Assembly: GCF_900996225.1 (NCBI RefSeq)
Contig: NZ_CAAJGL010000123.1
Span: forward strand, 186,001 to 250,000
DNA length: 64,000 bases
Direction: 5' to 3'
Source: Paraburkholderia sp. BCC1884
GTDB taxonomy: Bacteria; Pseudomonadota; Gammaproteobacteria; Burkholderiales; Burkholderiaceae
A program made the translations under genes and the position numbers. Below the pieces are notes generated by a model. The model did not search any database, was not told the origin of the DNA, and saw only the letters and a list, made by a program, of their open reading frames with translations. Of the stretch, positions 1 through 8,808 are shown one piece after another; position 1 is the stretch's first letter; every line of letters begins with the position of its first letter.

Positions 1-1
1 T

Positions 2-1372
2 CGTCGCTATGGCTCGCTGCGCGAAATGGATCCCCCCGCCATGGCACCACGGCTGGAAGATCCGGCCTTTCAGCAACTCGATATCGCGGCCGTCATCAAG
101 GCGTCGAACGCTCTCGCCAGCGAAATCGTTCTGGCCCGCCTGATCGAAACATTGGTCACGACCGCGCTGCAACACGCAGGAGCCAGGCGCTGCGTGCTAG
201 CCCTGGCGCATGGCACGGAGATGCGGATCGAAGCGCAGGCGCGGGTAAGGTCGGAACGCATCGACGTTAGCGTCGCCTCCTCGCCGATTTCGTCTGCCGA
301 TGTGGCGACCTCGGTGGTACACGCCGTCGTTCGCACGGGCAAGCACGTGGTGCTGGACAATGCCTGTGAGATCGGCGCATTCGTTCGCGACGAGTATGTG
401 CAGCGCAACCGCTCCCGCTCGATTGTCTGCACGCCGCTCCTTAAACAGGCGAAGCTGGTCGGGGTGCTCTACGTAGAAAACGAACTGGCCGTCGGCGCGT
501 TCACGGCCGACAAGACTGCCGTGTTGTCGGTACTGGGAAGCCAGGCTGCGATCGCCGTGGACAACGCCCGACTCTACGAAGACCTGATCGAGCAAAACCG
601 GGCGCGGGCGAAAGCCGAAGAAGCGCTGAGCAGCGCACTGGCCAACCTGGCGCGAATGACGCGGGTGACGACCATGGGCGAACTCGTGGTGTCGATCGTC
701 CACGAGGTCAGCCAGCCGCTCATGGCCATTCAGACGTCGGTCGGCGCCGCTTTGCGCTGGCTCGACCGGCCGACGCCCGAGGTCGCCGAGGCGAGGGTCA
801 TGCTCACCAACGTCGCCGAAGACAGTTTGCGGGCGTCACAAGTCATCAAAAGTCTGCGGGCGATGGCGAAGCAATCGGAGCCGACTTTCAGCGTGTTCGA
901 TCTCGGCGATGCCGTCTTTGAAGTGCTGACGATGTTGCGCGGCCAGATACAGGACCATCGTGTCGAAGTCATCCACCGCCCGCCGGACGAAGTACGGGTG
1001 AATGGCGATCGTATTCAGGTACAGCAGGTCGTGCTGAACCTGATCATGAACGCGACCGAAGCCATGAGTGCCGTGGACGAACGCCCTCGCGTCCTGACCT
1101 TGGCATGCGAAGCGCTGCAGGGACAACGCGCCCTCGTACGAGTCGAGGACACGGGGCCGGGGCTCGCCCCCGAGGTGGCCGAGCGGCTCTTCGAACCATT
1201 CGTGACGACCAAGCAATCGGGCATGGGCATGGGGCTGTCGATATGCCGGTCCATCGCCGAAGCCCATGGCGGTGAACTGACGGTCGCGCCGGGCGATCCT
1301 CACGGCGCCGTGTTCAGTCTGGTCCTGCCCGCTGGCGGGATGGCAGAGCAGGACGGCCGCGCGCTTCAATAA
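2..1372 (+). CDS. GAF/sensor histidine kinase (5' truncated by window)
   Basis: Cytoplasmic sensor histidine kinase. The frame is open to base 2 (reading RRYGSLRE before the ATG at 26), so the gene begins outside the window. Counting from that ATG, a GAF domain spans about residues 35-180, followed by a short coiled coil and a HisKA helix with the phospho-accepting H226 in HEVSQPLMAI. Next come the N box (VVLNLIMNATEAM), G1 (VEDTGPGL) and G2 (GMGMGLSI) of the HATPase domain. The opening (IKASNALASEIVLARLI) is typical of the GAF part of large Ser/Thr-kinase/AAA-ATPase/GAF/histidine-kinase hybrids of Burkholderia, so I infer this is the C-terminal part of one. The response regulators at 3038 and 3995 are possible partners. 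Confidence 0.88.
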   Translation, partial: RRYGSLREMDPPAMAPRLEDPAFQQLDIAAVIKASNALASEIVLARLIETLVTTALQHAGARRCVLALAHGTEMRIEAQARVRSERIDVSVASSPISSADVATSVVHAVVRTGKHVVLDNACEIGAFVRDEYVQRNRSRSIVCTPLLKQAKLVGVLYVENELAVGAFTADKTAVLSVLGSQAAIAVDNARLYEDLIEQNRARAKAEEALSSALANLARMTRVTTMGELVVSIVHEVSQPLMAIQTSVGAALRWLDRPTPEVAEARVMLTNVAEDSLRASQVIKSLRAMAKQSEPTFSVFDLGDAVFEVLTMLRGQIQDHRVEVIHRPPDEVRVNGDRIQVQQVVLNLIMNATEAMSAVDERPRVLTLACEALQGQRALVRVEDTGPGLAPEVAERLFEPFVTTKQSGMGMGLSICRSIAEAHGGELTVAPGDPHGAVFSLVLPAGGMAEQDGRALQ

Positions 1373-1425
1373 GTTCGTGTTTGCGTGCGGTCGTGCAGGG
1401 TGCACCTACCGCACGCACACTTTCA

Positions 1426-2667
1426 CTACGGCTTCTTGACGAGTGGGCAAGTACTTTCGGCGAGCGGCCGGAAAGCCTTGTCCGCGGGTATCACCGCTTT
1501 GACACTATAGTAATCCCAGGGATAGTGGGATTGCGCCGGGCTCTTGACCTGCACGAGATACATGTCGTGCACCATCCGGCCGTCTTCGCGAATCCGGCCG
1601 TTCGTGGCGAAGAAGTCGTTGATCGGCATTTCTCTCATTTTCTTCATCACGGCGGCCGTGTCGTCCGTGCCCGCCGCCTTGACGGCCTCGAGATAATGCA
1701 TGGTCGATGAATAATCGCCGGCCTGGATCTGGGTCGGCATGATTTTCATCTTGTCGTAAAAGCGCTTCGACCATTTGCGGGTCGCGTCATTCAGGTCCCA
1801 GTAGAAGCCCGTGGCGAACTGGAGGCCTTGCGCGGTTTGCAATCCAAGCGCGTGAATGTCGGAAAGGAACACCAGCATGCCCGCAATCTGCTGCTTGCCG
1901 GAGCGGGTGACACCGAATTCATTCGCGCTCTTCACCGCATTGACGAAATCGCCGCCCGCGTTCGCGAGCCCGATTACCTTGGCGCCGGAGGACTGCGCCT
2001 GCAGCATGTACGACGAAAAATCAGCCGTTTCGAGCGGCGCGCGCACGGTGCCGAGCACGGTGCCGCCGTTCGCCTTGATGGCCTCGGTCGTGTCCTTGAC
2101 GAGTGCCTCGCCGAACGCGTAATCGGCCGCGATGAAAAACCAGCTGTTGCCGCCGCGTTTCGCCATGGCCTCGCCCGCGCCGTGAGCCAGTGCGTAAGTG
2201 TCGTAGACGTAATGCACGCTAACGGGCGTGCACTTCGTGCCGGTCAATTCCGAGGTAGAGGGTCCGGTGGCAATCGCTATGCGGTTTTTCTGATTAGCGA
2301 CGTCGACTACCGCAAGGCCCGCGCCCGACGAAGCCAGATCCGTAATCATGTCGACCTGCTGCGTATCGAACCATTCCCGTGCTTTGCTCGCCGCGATATC
2401 AGCCTTGTTCTGATGATCCGCGTAGATGACTTCGACCTTGATGCCTGGATTGGCCTTCATGAAGTCGTCCGCCGCCATTCTCACGGCTTCGACGGCGCCC
2501 CGTCCGCCCACCGCCGAATAAAGACCCGACAGGTCGGTCAACACGCCGATCTTGACGATCCCGTCCGACAAGCGAAGCGGCTGAGCACTGGCGTAACCGG
2601 AGCCGATCAATGCGGCCGCCGCGAGACTGAGTAAGGCGACCGACTTGAGTTGCACCATGAATGGCAT
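1426..2667 (-). CDS. ABC transporter substrate-binding protein, branched-chain amino acid type
   Basis: Periplasmic solute-binding protein of the type 1 (Leu/Ile/Val-binding) fold, 413 aa. It has a signal peptide (hydrophobic stretch to about residue 28, ending YASAQ), then IKIGVLTDLSG-type opening (here VKIGVLTDLSGLYSAVGG) and the family's ANQKNRIAIATGPSTSELTG stretch. A purine-rich AAGGGAGA lies 11 nt before the ATG. The ATG nine bases downstream (MVQLKS) is an alternative start. No permease or ATPase gene is adjacent, so it is an orphan subunit or works with a transporter elsewhere. It converges on the sensor kinase. The ligand cannot be read from the sequence; amides, short-chain acids and aromatics are typical for this group. 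Confidence 0.9.
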   Translation of the reverse strand: MPFMVQLKSVALLSLAAAALIGSGYASAQPLRLSDGIVKIGVLTDLSGLYSAVGGRGAVEAVRMAADDFMKANPGIKVEVIYADHQNKADIAASKAREWFDTQQVDMITDLASSGAGLAVVDVANQKNRIAIATGPSTSELTGTKCTPVSVHYVYDTYALAHGAGEAMAKRGGNSWFFIAADYAFGEALVKDTTEAIKANGGTVLGTVRAPLETADFSSYMLQAQSSGAKVIGLANAGGDFVNAVKSANEFGVTRSGKQQIAGMLVFLSDIHALGLQTAQGLQFATGFYWDLNDATRKWSKRFYDKMKIMPTQIQAGDYSSTMHYLEAVKAAGTDDTAAVMKKMREMPINDFFATNGRIREDGRMVHDMYLVQVKSPAQSHYPWDYYSVKAVIPADKAFRPLAESTCPLVKKP

Positions 2668-3037
2668 CTGTCCCGTCTCCCTTCTAATCGAGAAGTTATG
2701 TGGTCCTGCGAGACGGGCATTGTCGCATCGTCAGCAAACTTCGGGAATCCTTGAAAAGACCAGGGGCAGAAGTTCGAGTCTTCTGGCTTAAGGGACGGCG
2801 AGTGTGCGTGCCTGTGTACGTGCAGTCAGCGAATGCACGCACCAAACGACGAGTCGTGAAAGTTCATCTTTCAATCCAGTCGTGGAGGTGAGTTGTCATA
2901 GCGCATTCGCGCAGTTGATTCAGGAACACCTGACCAGGTGTACTTATTCCCGATGGCGACCCGTCCCGTTATCTGCGCCTCGCGACCGTCACCATCGGAT
3001 TGGGTCGATACAGCCTTGCCGTCGCGCGACTCGAAAG
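2668..3037. other. Intergenic region, no gene seen
   Basis: About 370 bases between the substrate-binding protein and the receiver protein. Short open frames here have no SD or recognisable family. It should hold the promoter of the minus-strand binding protein next to 2668. I see no terminator or clear operator. Confidence 0.5.
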
Positions 3038-3457
3038 TCAAGGCAACCCCAACGCACGCGTGAGGCAATCGGCCAGGGCGGCGGCGTCAATAGGTTTTTC
3101 CAGAATGGCGACCACGCCCGGCTCCTGAAGCTTGGCGTTGAGCGCCGGCGTAGTGAACGCCGTGATGAAAATGGTGGTCAGCGAGTAGCCGGCCTGCACG
3201 AGCCGGTTGTGCATTTCGATGCCGGACATGTTCGGCATCCGCACGTCCGACACCAGACAGTCGGTTTGCGCGATGCCGGCCGACTGCAGAAACATACTGG
3301 CCGAGTCGAACAGGCGCACGTGCCATCCAAGCGAGCGGACGAGACCGCCCGTGGCGTTCCTGATGGCCTCGTCGTCTTCCACGACGGCGACAATCTTGAT
3401 GGGTTCGGTGCGCAATCGGTGCTCGATAGAGAATGCCTGCAGAGGCCGGGACGGCAC
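3038..3457 (-). CDS. Stand-alone FixJ-type response regulator receiver
   Basis: Single-domain CheY-like receiver, 139 aa. The acidic pair is E27-D28-D29 (VVEDDEA), the phospho-acceptor D71 is in VSDVRMPNMSG, the switch threonine T99 is in FITAF, and the conserved lysine K121 is in LEKPID. There is no output domain after residue 139. The receiver resembles the N-terminal half of FixJ/TodT-type regulators, so it may act as a phosphate sink or through protein contacts. The start shown is GTG with no strong SD; the true start could lie a few codons downstream. It lies divergently from a full-length FixJ-type regulator 540 bases away. Confidence 0.8.
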   Translation of the reverse strand: MPSRPLQAFSIEHRLRTEPIKIVAVVEDDEAIRNATGGLVRSLGWHVRLFDSASMFLQSAGIAQTDCLVSDVRMPNMSGIEMHNRLVQAGYSLTTIFITAFTTPALNAKLQEPGVVAILEKPIDAAALADCLTRALGLP

Positions 3458-3994
3458 TCGACGAGGGCTTGACCTCAGCCTATCGACTGCGTCGTCTGAC
3501 GAAAAGCATACTAAAGTATGGGACGCGATGCGCCTCTTGCCGCCAACAGTCGGGCTGCGCCGATCGGCACGGAGACCAGCTCGCGAACACCCCTAGACCA
3601 ATGGATAGTGGCGCATGCCGCTTGCCCGGCCACTGCCACACTCAACCCGCCCCATCGCCAGAAGTAATCGCTCTATTGGCGGTCCAACCGTGTGCCGGGT
3701 CAGCTCCGCGACGACATGGCTTCCTTACACTTCGTTAGCATGCCGGACCGTCCCCCGCGACCGGCGACAGGTTCCTGCTCCGTACGTCCCGAAAGTATCG
3801 CGGGGCTCTGGCGCGGCAGGGTCATGCTGGCCTAAAATGAGCCAGCGCAGCGTGATACCACCGATTCGATGCACCGCGCGCCGTGACAACCGACTGAGTC
3901 AGTCAAACCTAATAACAATCAACGAGCGCGCGCCGACCGCAGGTCCGGTCAAGCAAGCCAGTGCGTCGCACCGATGGACGAAGGAGCACCCCAG
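3458..3994. other. Divergent intergenic region, no gene seen
   Basis: About 540 bases between two divergent response-regulator genes. No frame here has an SD, a family signature or a signal peptide. It must contain promoters for both neighbours, but I could not place a -35/-10 pair with confidence. Confidence 0.45.
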
Positions 3995-4687
3995 ATGATT
4001 CCACCGCGACATCCCGCCGCGAACCAATCGAGCCCAAATATGGAAACATCGATCGTCTATGTCGTCGACGACGACGAATCCGTGCGGCGAGCGATGGTTG
4101 GCCTGCTGCGATCAGTGGGGCTCTCGGTCGAGACGTTCGCGACGTCGCAAGAATTTCTCGATCATCAGAAACAGGACGTGCCCAGCTGCCTGATTCTCGA
4201 CGTCCGCTTACGCGGCGAGAACGGACTGCAGTTTCAGGACGCAATGGCGAGCCGCAACCTGCGCATGCCGGTTGTTTTCGTGACCGGCTACGGCGACATT
4301 GCCATGACAGTCAAAGCCATGAAAGCCGGGGCGCAGGACTTCCTCGCGAAACCATTTCGCGATCAGGACATGCTCGACGCGGTGTCGCACGCGCTGGCGA
4401 AAGACCGTGAAAGAATGCTCGTCGAGCAATCCGAGTTGTCGTTGCGGACGTCTTATGAATCGCTCACGCCTCGCGAGTGCGAAGTGGTGAGTTTCGTGCT
4501 GGCCGGCCTGCTCAATAAGCAGATCGCCTCGGAAATGAATATCAGTGAAGTCACGGTGAAGATGCACCGCGGACAGGCGATGCGGAAGATGGCAGCCCGC
4601 TCGGTGGCCGATCTGGTCCGCAAGGTGCAAACGTTGGGTATCGAACCTGGCATCAAAAGCGACACGCTTCGCCGTAGCCCGGTTTGA
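3995..4687 (+). CDS. FixJ/NarL-type two-component response regulator
   Basis: DNA-binding response regulator of 230 aa. An N-terminal receiver carries the acidic cluster VVDDDES, the phospho-acceptor Asp in LILDVRLRGENG, T in VFVTGYGD and K in FLAKPF. A C-terminal LuxR-type helix-turn-helix follows (LTPRECEVVSFVLAGLLNKQ, then SEVTVKMHRGQ). The start was chosen at the ATG at 3995 because AAGGAG at 3981-3986 sits 8 nt upstream; an ATG at 3974 has no SD and one at 4040 is also possible. This is the TodT/StyR/FixJ architecture, and the GAF kinase at the window edge is a plausible partner. It is followed by a strong hairpin at 4772. Confidence 0.9.
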   Translation: MIPPRHPAANQSSPNMETSIVYVVDDDESVRRAMVGLLRSVGLSVETFATSQEFLDHQKQDVPSCLILDVRLRGENGLQFQDAMASRNLRMPVVFVTGYGDIAMTVKAMKAGAQDFLAKPFRDQDMLDAVSHALAKDRERMLVEQSELSLRTSYESLTPRECEVVSFVLAGLLNKQIASEMNISEVTVKMHRGQAMRKMAARSVADLVRKVQTLGIEPGIKSDTLRRSPV

Positions 4688-4771
4688 TTCAGGCTTGCTT
4701 ATCCCGCACACGGACTGGAGCCTGGTGAGACCGACCTGGCGTGTGCGAGCGACAACGAACGACGACACATG

Positions 4772-4796
4772 CGATGGAGCGCGCCGCGCTCCATCG
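4772..4796. terminator. Bidirectional hairpin between convergent genes
   Basis: A 12-bp perfect inverted repeat (CGATGGAGCGCG / CGCGCTCCATCG around one central base), followed on the plus strand by TTTCCC. It sits between the 3' ends of the response regulator and the DsrE-like gene. The T run is short, so termination efficiency is uncertain. Confidence 0.6.
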
Positions 4797-4822
4797 TTTC
4801 CCTCTGGCGCCTGCCGCAACGT

Positions 4823-5632
4823 TCAACCGCCTTTCGAATAGGTGAACCCCCTGCTCTGGAGGTCGACCATGAACGACACCACGCTCGGGACCAGCACGAC
4901 ATCGGGAATCAGATTGTTAGACAGATCAGCCGCAATTTTATCGGCCGATGCCGCAGGCTGCCCCGCCGAACTCTGAAGCATGCGCGAGATGGCGTGAATG
5001 GAATCGTGACAGGCGATAAAGACCGCCCCACGGCGCTGCAGCGAAGTCACGTTGTTATTCGCCGGCCCATAGAACCCGGCTACGTCTTCAACGCTGTCCG
5101 ATCGCGAAGCCCCTGGTTTTTCCACGATCAGCGTGTTCGTTGCGAATTTCGGCCCCGCAAGCGTGGAGAGTTTGTACTTGTCCCACATCGGTTGCGCGAA
5201 CAACGCCAGGTGCGCAAGACCGTGGGTCGCCGAAACCGCCAGAAAATCCGCATTGCCGTTGGCGAACACCTGCCCGTTCATCGCCTCGCGCATCAGTCCC
5301 GGCCACGGGCCGGCGAGATCCGTGTTTTCCCAGACCTGACGGGCTTTGTTCCGATAGCGTAAAAGCTCCTCGGCGGCGTCGAAATCCCAGTATTGACGAT
5401 CCGTCAGCATGAATGGCACAGACTCGAAATTGCGACGACGCGGCGCTGCGGCGAGGCGCTTGCCGAGTTGCGTCAGCGCCGTCGCACCATCCAGCCCGGA
5501 CAACATCTCGATGTCATGTGCGTCCTTCGCTTCTGCTCGCCGTTGCGGCAGCAGCGCGGTGACGGAGAGCGCGGCAAAGCCCATTGTTCTGAGAACGTCC
5601 CGGCGTTTCGAACCTTGCAGAGTGGTCGACAT
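4823..5632 (-). CDS. Tat-exported DsrE-like protein
   Basis: About 269 aa from the chosen start. The N terminus has a twin-arginine-like signal (SKRRDVLRTMGFAALSV...) ending near RAEA. The C-terminal 110 residues resemble the DsrE fold: a ladder of short hydrophobic strands, VFIACHDSIHAI in the position of the DsrE cysteine strand, then the closing pattern NNLIPDVVLVPSVVSFMVDL, which is like the end of DsrE/DsrF-type proteins. The frame extends upstream to 5755, but ATGAGG placed just before the ATG at 5632 makes that start best; the ATG at 5644 is possible. It lies 85 bases downstream of the DUF302 fusion gene on the same strand, so probably co-transcribed. Function unknown; a periplasmic sulfur or thiol role is inference. 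Confidence 0.65.
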   Translation of the reverse strand: MSTTLQGSKRRDVLRTMGFAALSVTALLPQRRAEAKDAHDIEMLSGLDGATALTQLGKRLAAAPRRRNFESVPFMLTDRQYWDFDAAEELLRYRNKARQVWENTDLAGPWPGLMREAMNGQVFANGNADFLAVSATHGLAHLALFAQPMWDKYKLSTLAGPKFATNTLIVEKPGASRSDSVEDVAGFYGPANNNVTSLQRRGAVFIACHDSIHAISRMLQSSAGQPAASADKIAADLSNNLIPDVVLVPSVVSFMVDLQSRGFTYSKGG

Positions 5633-5717
5633 GTCAAACCTCATGATTGGTATTGGTGTATTTGTCAGACGGTGAGTGTCTGGCGGCGCTGTGCGCACGC
5701 CAGACCGATCACCCGGT

Positions 5718-7307
5718 TCAATAGGCACTGCTCGATTTGCGCACGAGCTCAGCAACGCCGGCTTTCATGGCTGCGATAGTCCTGGCGTCGTGGATGCCAT
5801 AGCGCTCCGCAAGCCGGTCGAAATTGGTGTAGCTCACCCACGTTCTGCCGCGCTCGTCTTCCCAGACCGCGACGCGCAACGGCAATTCGCTGGCGATACC
5901 CGGTTGTTCCTGCATCAGTCGCGTGCCGGCTGTCGGATTGCCGAACACGAGTACTTCAGTCGGCCGCATCGTGAGTCCCGCCTGCTGCGCGTTCATCTGG
6001 TGATCGAAGTGCGCGAAGATCTGGCCGTTCGCCGCTTTGATGTTCTTTTCGAGGCGTGCCGCCGTTTCCTTCACGCCGAATACACTCTCATACGTGGACG
6101 TTTGCGCGGGATCGTTACCCGAGCCCAGACGGGCGTCATAGGCTGCGGCAATGCGCCGTGCGAGATCGGTCAGATCGACACCTTCGGTGTTCGCCAGCAG
6201 CGTCACGCAGACCAATTCATCGGGATCGGTAAAGCGGCTCAGGTAAGCGCTATAGCCCGGCGCGTTGCCCTTGATATCCATGAAGCCCTTATGCTTCGTG
6301 AACTGCCAGCCGGCCATAGCCGGAACCACCGTGCCGTTGTCGAGCCGGGTCGGCTTGTAGACGAGATCGCGGTGCGCTGCATCCTTGATCACCTCGTTGC
6401 CGGCCAGCGCGATATCCCAGGTGCTGACATCTTCCGCCGAAGCCCACAACGAACCGAACGCCAACGAGCTCGACGAGGTTGCGGGCGGCGCATCGACCAG
6501 CTTTCCATTGACCAGCCGGTAGCCGGCAGATGGCTCCACGGGGTTGATATAGTGGCCGTCGGTGGTGAACATGTGGTGGCGCATGCCGGTCTTCTCGACC
6601 GGGTCGATAGCGGCGTGCGCGGGAAAGTCTTCAATGAACATGGTGTGCGTCAGATTCAACGGCTTGATCTGGTCGTTCCAGATGAAGTCGTGATAGCTCA
6701 TGCCGCTAGCCGTTTCGATTGCCATACCCAGCAGCAGAAAATTCGTCGCGCTCTGGGCCACCGCGGTCCCCGGCTTGAATGCCAGCTTGTTGTCCTTCAC
6801 CAGATCAATGAGCTCCTGCGGCTGATACTCGTGGGTCGCGTCATAGCCCGCCGCTTGTCGATAGTCAGCGAGACCGGTAGCGTGTTGTAGCAATTGCATC
6901 ACCGTCAGCTTCGACCAGGCGGACGGCAGGCCCTGAACATAGTGGGCGATCGGTGCGTGAAGATCCATCTTTCCGGCTTCGACCAGCTGCATCACCGCGA
7001 CTGCCGTATAGCCTTGCGTGATCGGGCCGATGTTCCAGAGCGTTCCCTGAGACGCGAGCAGTTTTTTGGTAGTGTCGCTTTCGCCATAGCCTGCGACGCG
7101 GGGAATATAGGGCGCTTCGACGATGGCCATGCTCAAGCCGGAAATGTGTTTTTCCTGCATGAAATCGGCAATCATCGTGTCGATGCTTTGTCCGTAATAT
7201 TCGAGACGCGCGTCGCCTCGTGCTGCGTAGGTCGCCGGCGATACGACCGACAATGCCATACCGAGGGACAAGACCGCGGCGGCCAGGCTGATGCTGGAAG
7301 TTTTCAT
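5718..7307 (-). CDS. Beta-lactamase-fold pseudoenzyme fused to DUF302
   Basis: Secreted 529-aa protein with a signal peptide (residues 1-28, ending ATYAA). Residues about 35-395 follow the serine beta-lactamase/class C (penicillin-binding) fold, and residues about 405-525 are a DUF302 domain (FAHFDHQMNAQQAGLTMRP, VLVFGNPTAGTRLMQE). The fold is clear from LWNIGPITQGYTAVAVMQ and PGTAVAQSATNFLLLG. However, the three catalytic motifs are replaced: SxxK reads P95-I-T-Q98, YxN reads Q185-S-A187, and the HxG/KTG strand reads I345-K-G347. A hydrolase role is therefore unlikely; ligand binding or scaffolding is an inference. It is followed by the DsrE-like gene. Confidence 0.82.
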   Translation of the reverse strand: MKTSSISLAAAVLSLGMALSVVSPATYAARGDARLEYYGQSIDTMIADFMQEKHISGLSMAIVEAPYIPRVAGYGESDTTKKLLASQGTLWNIGPITQGYTAVAVMQLVEAGKMDLHAPIAHYVQGLPSAWSKLTVMQLLQHATGLADYRQAAGYDATHEYQPQELIDLVKDNKLAFKPGTAVAQSATNFLLLGMAIETASGMSYHDFIWNDQIKPLNLTHTMFIEDFPAHAAIDPVEKTGMRHHMFTTDGHYINPVEPSAGYRLVNGKLVDAPPATSSSSLAFGSLWASAEDVSTWDIALAGNEVIKDAAHRDLVYKPTRLDNGTVVPAMAGWQFTKHKGFMDIKGNAPGYSAYLSRFTDPDELVCVTLLANTEGVDLTDLARRIAAAYDARLGSGNDPAQTSTYESVFGVKETAARLEKNIKAANGQIFAHFDHQMNAQQAGLTMRPTEVLVFGNPTAGTRLMQEQPGIASELPLRVAVWEDERGRTWVSYTNFDRLAERYGIHDARTIAAMKAGVAELVRKSSSAY

Positions 7308-7700
7308 TTGATCTGCTCCGCAAATAGAACGTTGTTTATTCGTGGGATGCGCTTTTTCAACGTTGTCGCTGATTCGCTGGGTCCCAACCGGAAGCCGGAT
7401 TCATCTGTATCCGGATGTGACTAGCGTAGATTTGGCGGAGGCTGACGACCATCGTACCTTCGGGGTTCGAAGGGTAGTCTTATCAGTACTTCAGGGTAGC
7501 CTTTGGTATTGGATAAGGCCGTTTTCCGGCCTGCGCGCGGCGGTTAGTCGGGGCTTCGCCGCAGCAGGGAGCTAGCTGGCGAGAGCACCGAAGTCCAGAC
7601 GGGGGCGTAGATACAGAGCGAATAGAATCGCTGGACGTGAGAGTTCGATCCGCTCCGACGGATGACGCAATCGCTCGAGTACTTTTGCGGAGCGTACTTT
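7308..7700. other. Intergenic region upstream of the DUF302 fusion
   Basis: About 390 bases between the LysR gene and the fusion gene, both on the minus strand. No convincing gene is present. It contains the short repeat at 7495-7518, whose relative occurs upstream of the MHYT gene. Confidence 0.45.
7495..7518. repeat. 24-bp imperfect repeat, copy A
   Basis: Matches 20 of 24 bases with 20294-20317. On the minus strand both read CCTTATCCA, then variable bases, AAGGC, one variable base and ACC or a one-base variant. Both copies lie upstream of a minus-strand gene. It could be a shared regulatory site, or coincidence. Confidence 0.3.
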
Positions 7701-8573
7701 CTAATCGCTCGCCGTAAAGGCAGGATTTTCCGCGATGATTTTTAGTAGAAAGTCCATGACCGCCCGCACTTGGGGCAATCGGCGCAGATCCCGATGCACG
7801 GCCATCCAGATATCTCGTGTAAATCGTTCGCCGTCGTAGGCGACTCGCTGCAGATTCGGGTCGGCGTCGGCCAGGAAACACGGTAGGCCGGCCACGCCGG
7901 CGCCAGCTTGAGTCGCGGCGACATGACCCGTGATGTCGCCGATTTCGCATGCAATCGGTCGCCCTCTTGCAATGTTCATCAACCAGGTTTGCTGTGGCCT
8001 GTCCGCGAATCCGGCATCGTAGACGATGAACTCCCAGGCAGCCGGATTATGCAGATGCGGGTAGTCCTTGCTTGCGTAAAGGTCAAACGACATGCGCCCC
8101 AGCTTACGTACCACCGTGGTCGCTTCGGTTGGCTGAACCAGCCTTAGGGCGATGTCCGCTTCGCGCCGACTCAGAGAAACTTGCCGGGGCTCGCCCGAAA
8201 GAGACAATTGCACACCGGGATGCGCAATCCGGAAATCCGCCAGATGCTTCACCAGATAACTGGCCACCAGCACAGGCGGTGCGCTCAGTGTGACCTTGCC
8301 CTGCAGCGGGGAAAGGCTGACATCGAGGAAGCGTTCGATTGAATAGGCGTTGTCTTCCATTGCCTGCGCCAGTTCGAACACCCGCTGGCCCGCGCGAGTG
8401 AGCTTGCAGGATCGGGGGAGACGCTCGACCAGGCGCGTCTTCATCTCGTCCTCCAATGCGCTCAAGCGTCGGCTCACCGTCGCGTGATCGACCTTCAGGC
8501 TTCGTGCGGCCCCCGAAAACGTACCGATGCGGGCGAGCGCGAGGAAATGACGCAAATCTTCCCAGTCGAACAT
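7701..8573 (-). CDS. LysR-family transcriptional regulator
   Basis: 290 aa. The N-terminal winged helix-turn-helix is clear (WEDLRHFLALARIGTFSGAA, then HATVSRRLSALE), followed by the co-inducer domain from about residue 90. The start shown is the first ATG of the HTH domain (MFDWEDLRHF), as expected for the family; no strong SD is visible. It is transcribed toward the DUF302 fusion gene and may control that gene. It is also divergent from the HPP-like membrane protein, a common arrangement for LysR targets. The inducer is unknown. Confidence 0.9.
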   Translation of the reverse strand: MFDWEDLRHFLALARIGTFSGAARSLKVDHATVSRRLSALEDEMKTRLVERLPRSCKLTRAGQRVFELAQAMEDNAYSIERFLDVSLSPLQGKVTLSAPPVLVASYLVKHLADFRIAHPGVQLSLSGEPRQVSLSRREADIALRLVQPTEATTVVRKLGRMSFDLYASKDYPHLHNPAAWEFIVYDAGFADRPQQTWLMNIARGRPIACEIGDITGHVAATQAGAGVAGLPCFLADADPNLQRVAYDGERFTRDIWMAVHRDLRRLPQVRAVMDFLLKIIAENPAFTASD

Positions 8574-8808
8574 CGGTGCATTTTCTCAAGGATGGTGCGC
8601 AGTTATGGGGAATATTCGCACAAAGCTAAAACCCATACCATGGGGAATACCTCAGCCGAAAAGGTTAATTCCCGATGAAAACATCCCTGATCCAGCATCG
8701 ATGCGCCGAGGCCCCCGATAGGCGGCCAGTCGGCCTTGTACGTCGACTGGCGCGGCATTTCCCGCCTGGCTTGCCGATTCGGCTTCGCACGACATACAGG
8801 TCGGCAGC

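Noticed and set aside
836..1405. Long minus-strand frame opposite the sensor kinase
   Set aside because: It is antisense to a well-supported kinase, with no family signature or SD; a shadow of high-GC coding.
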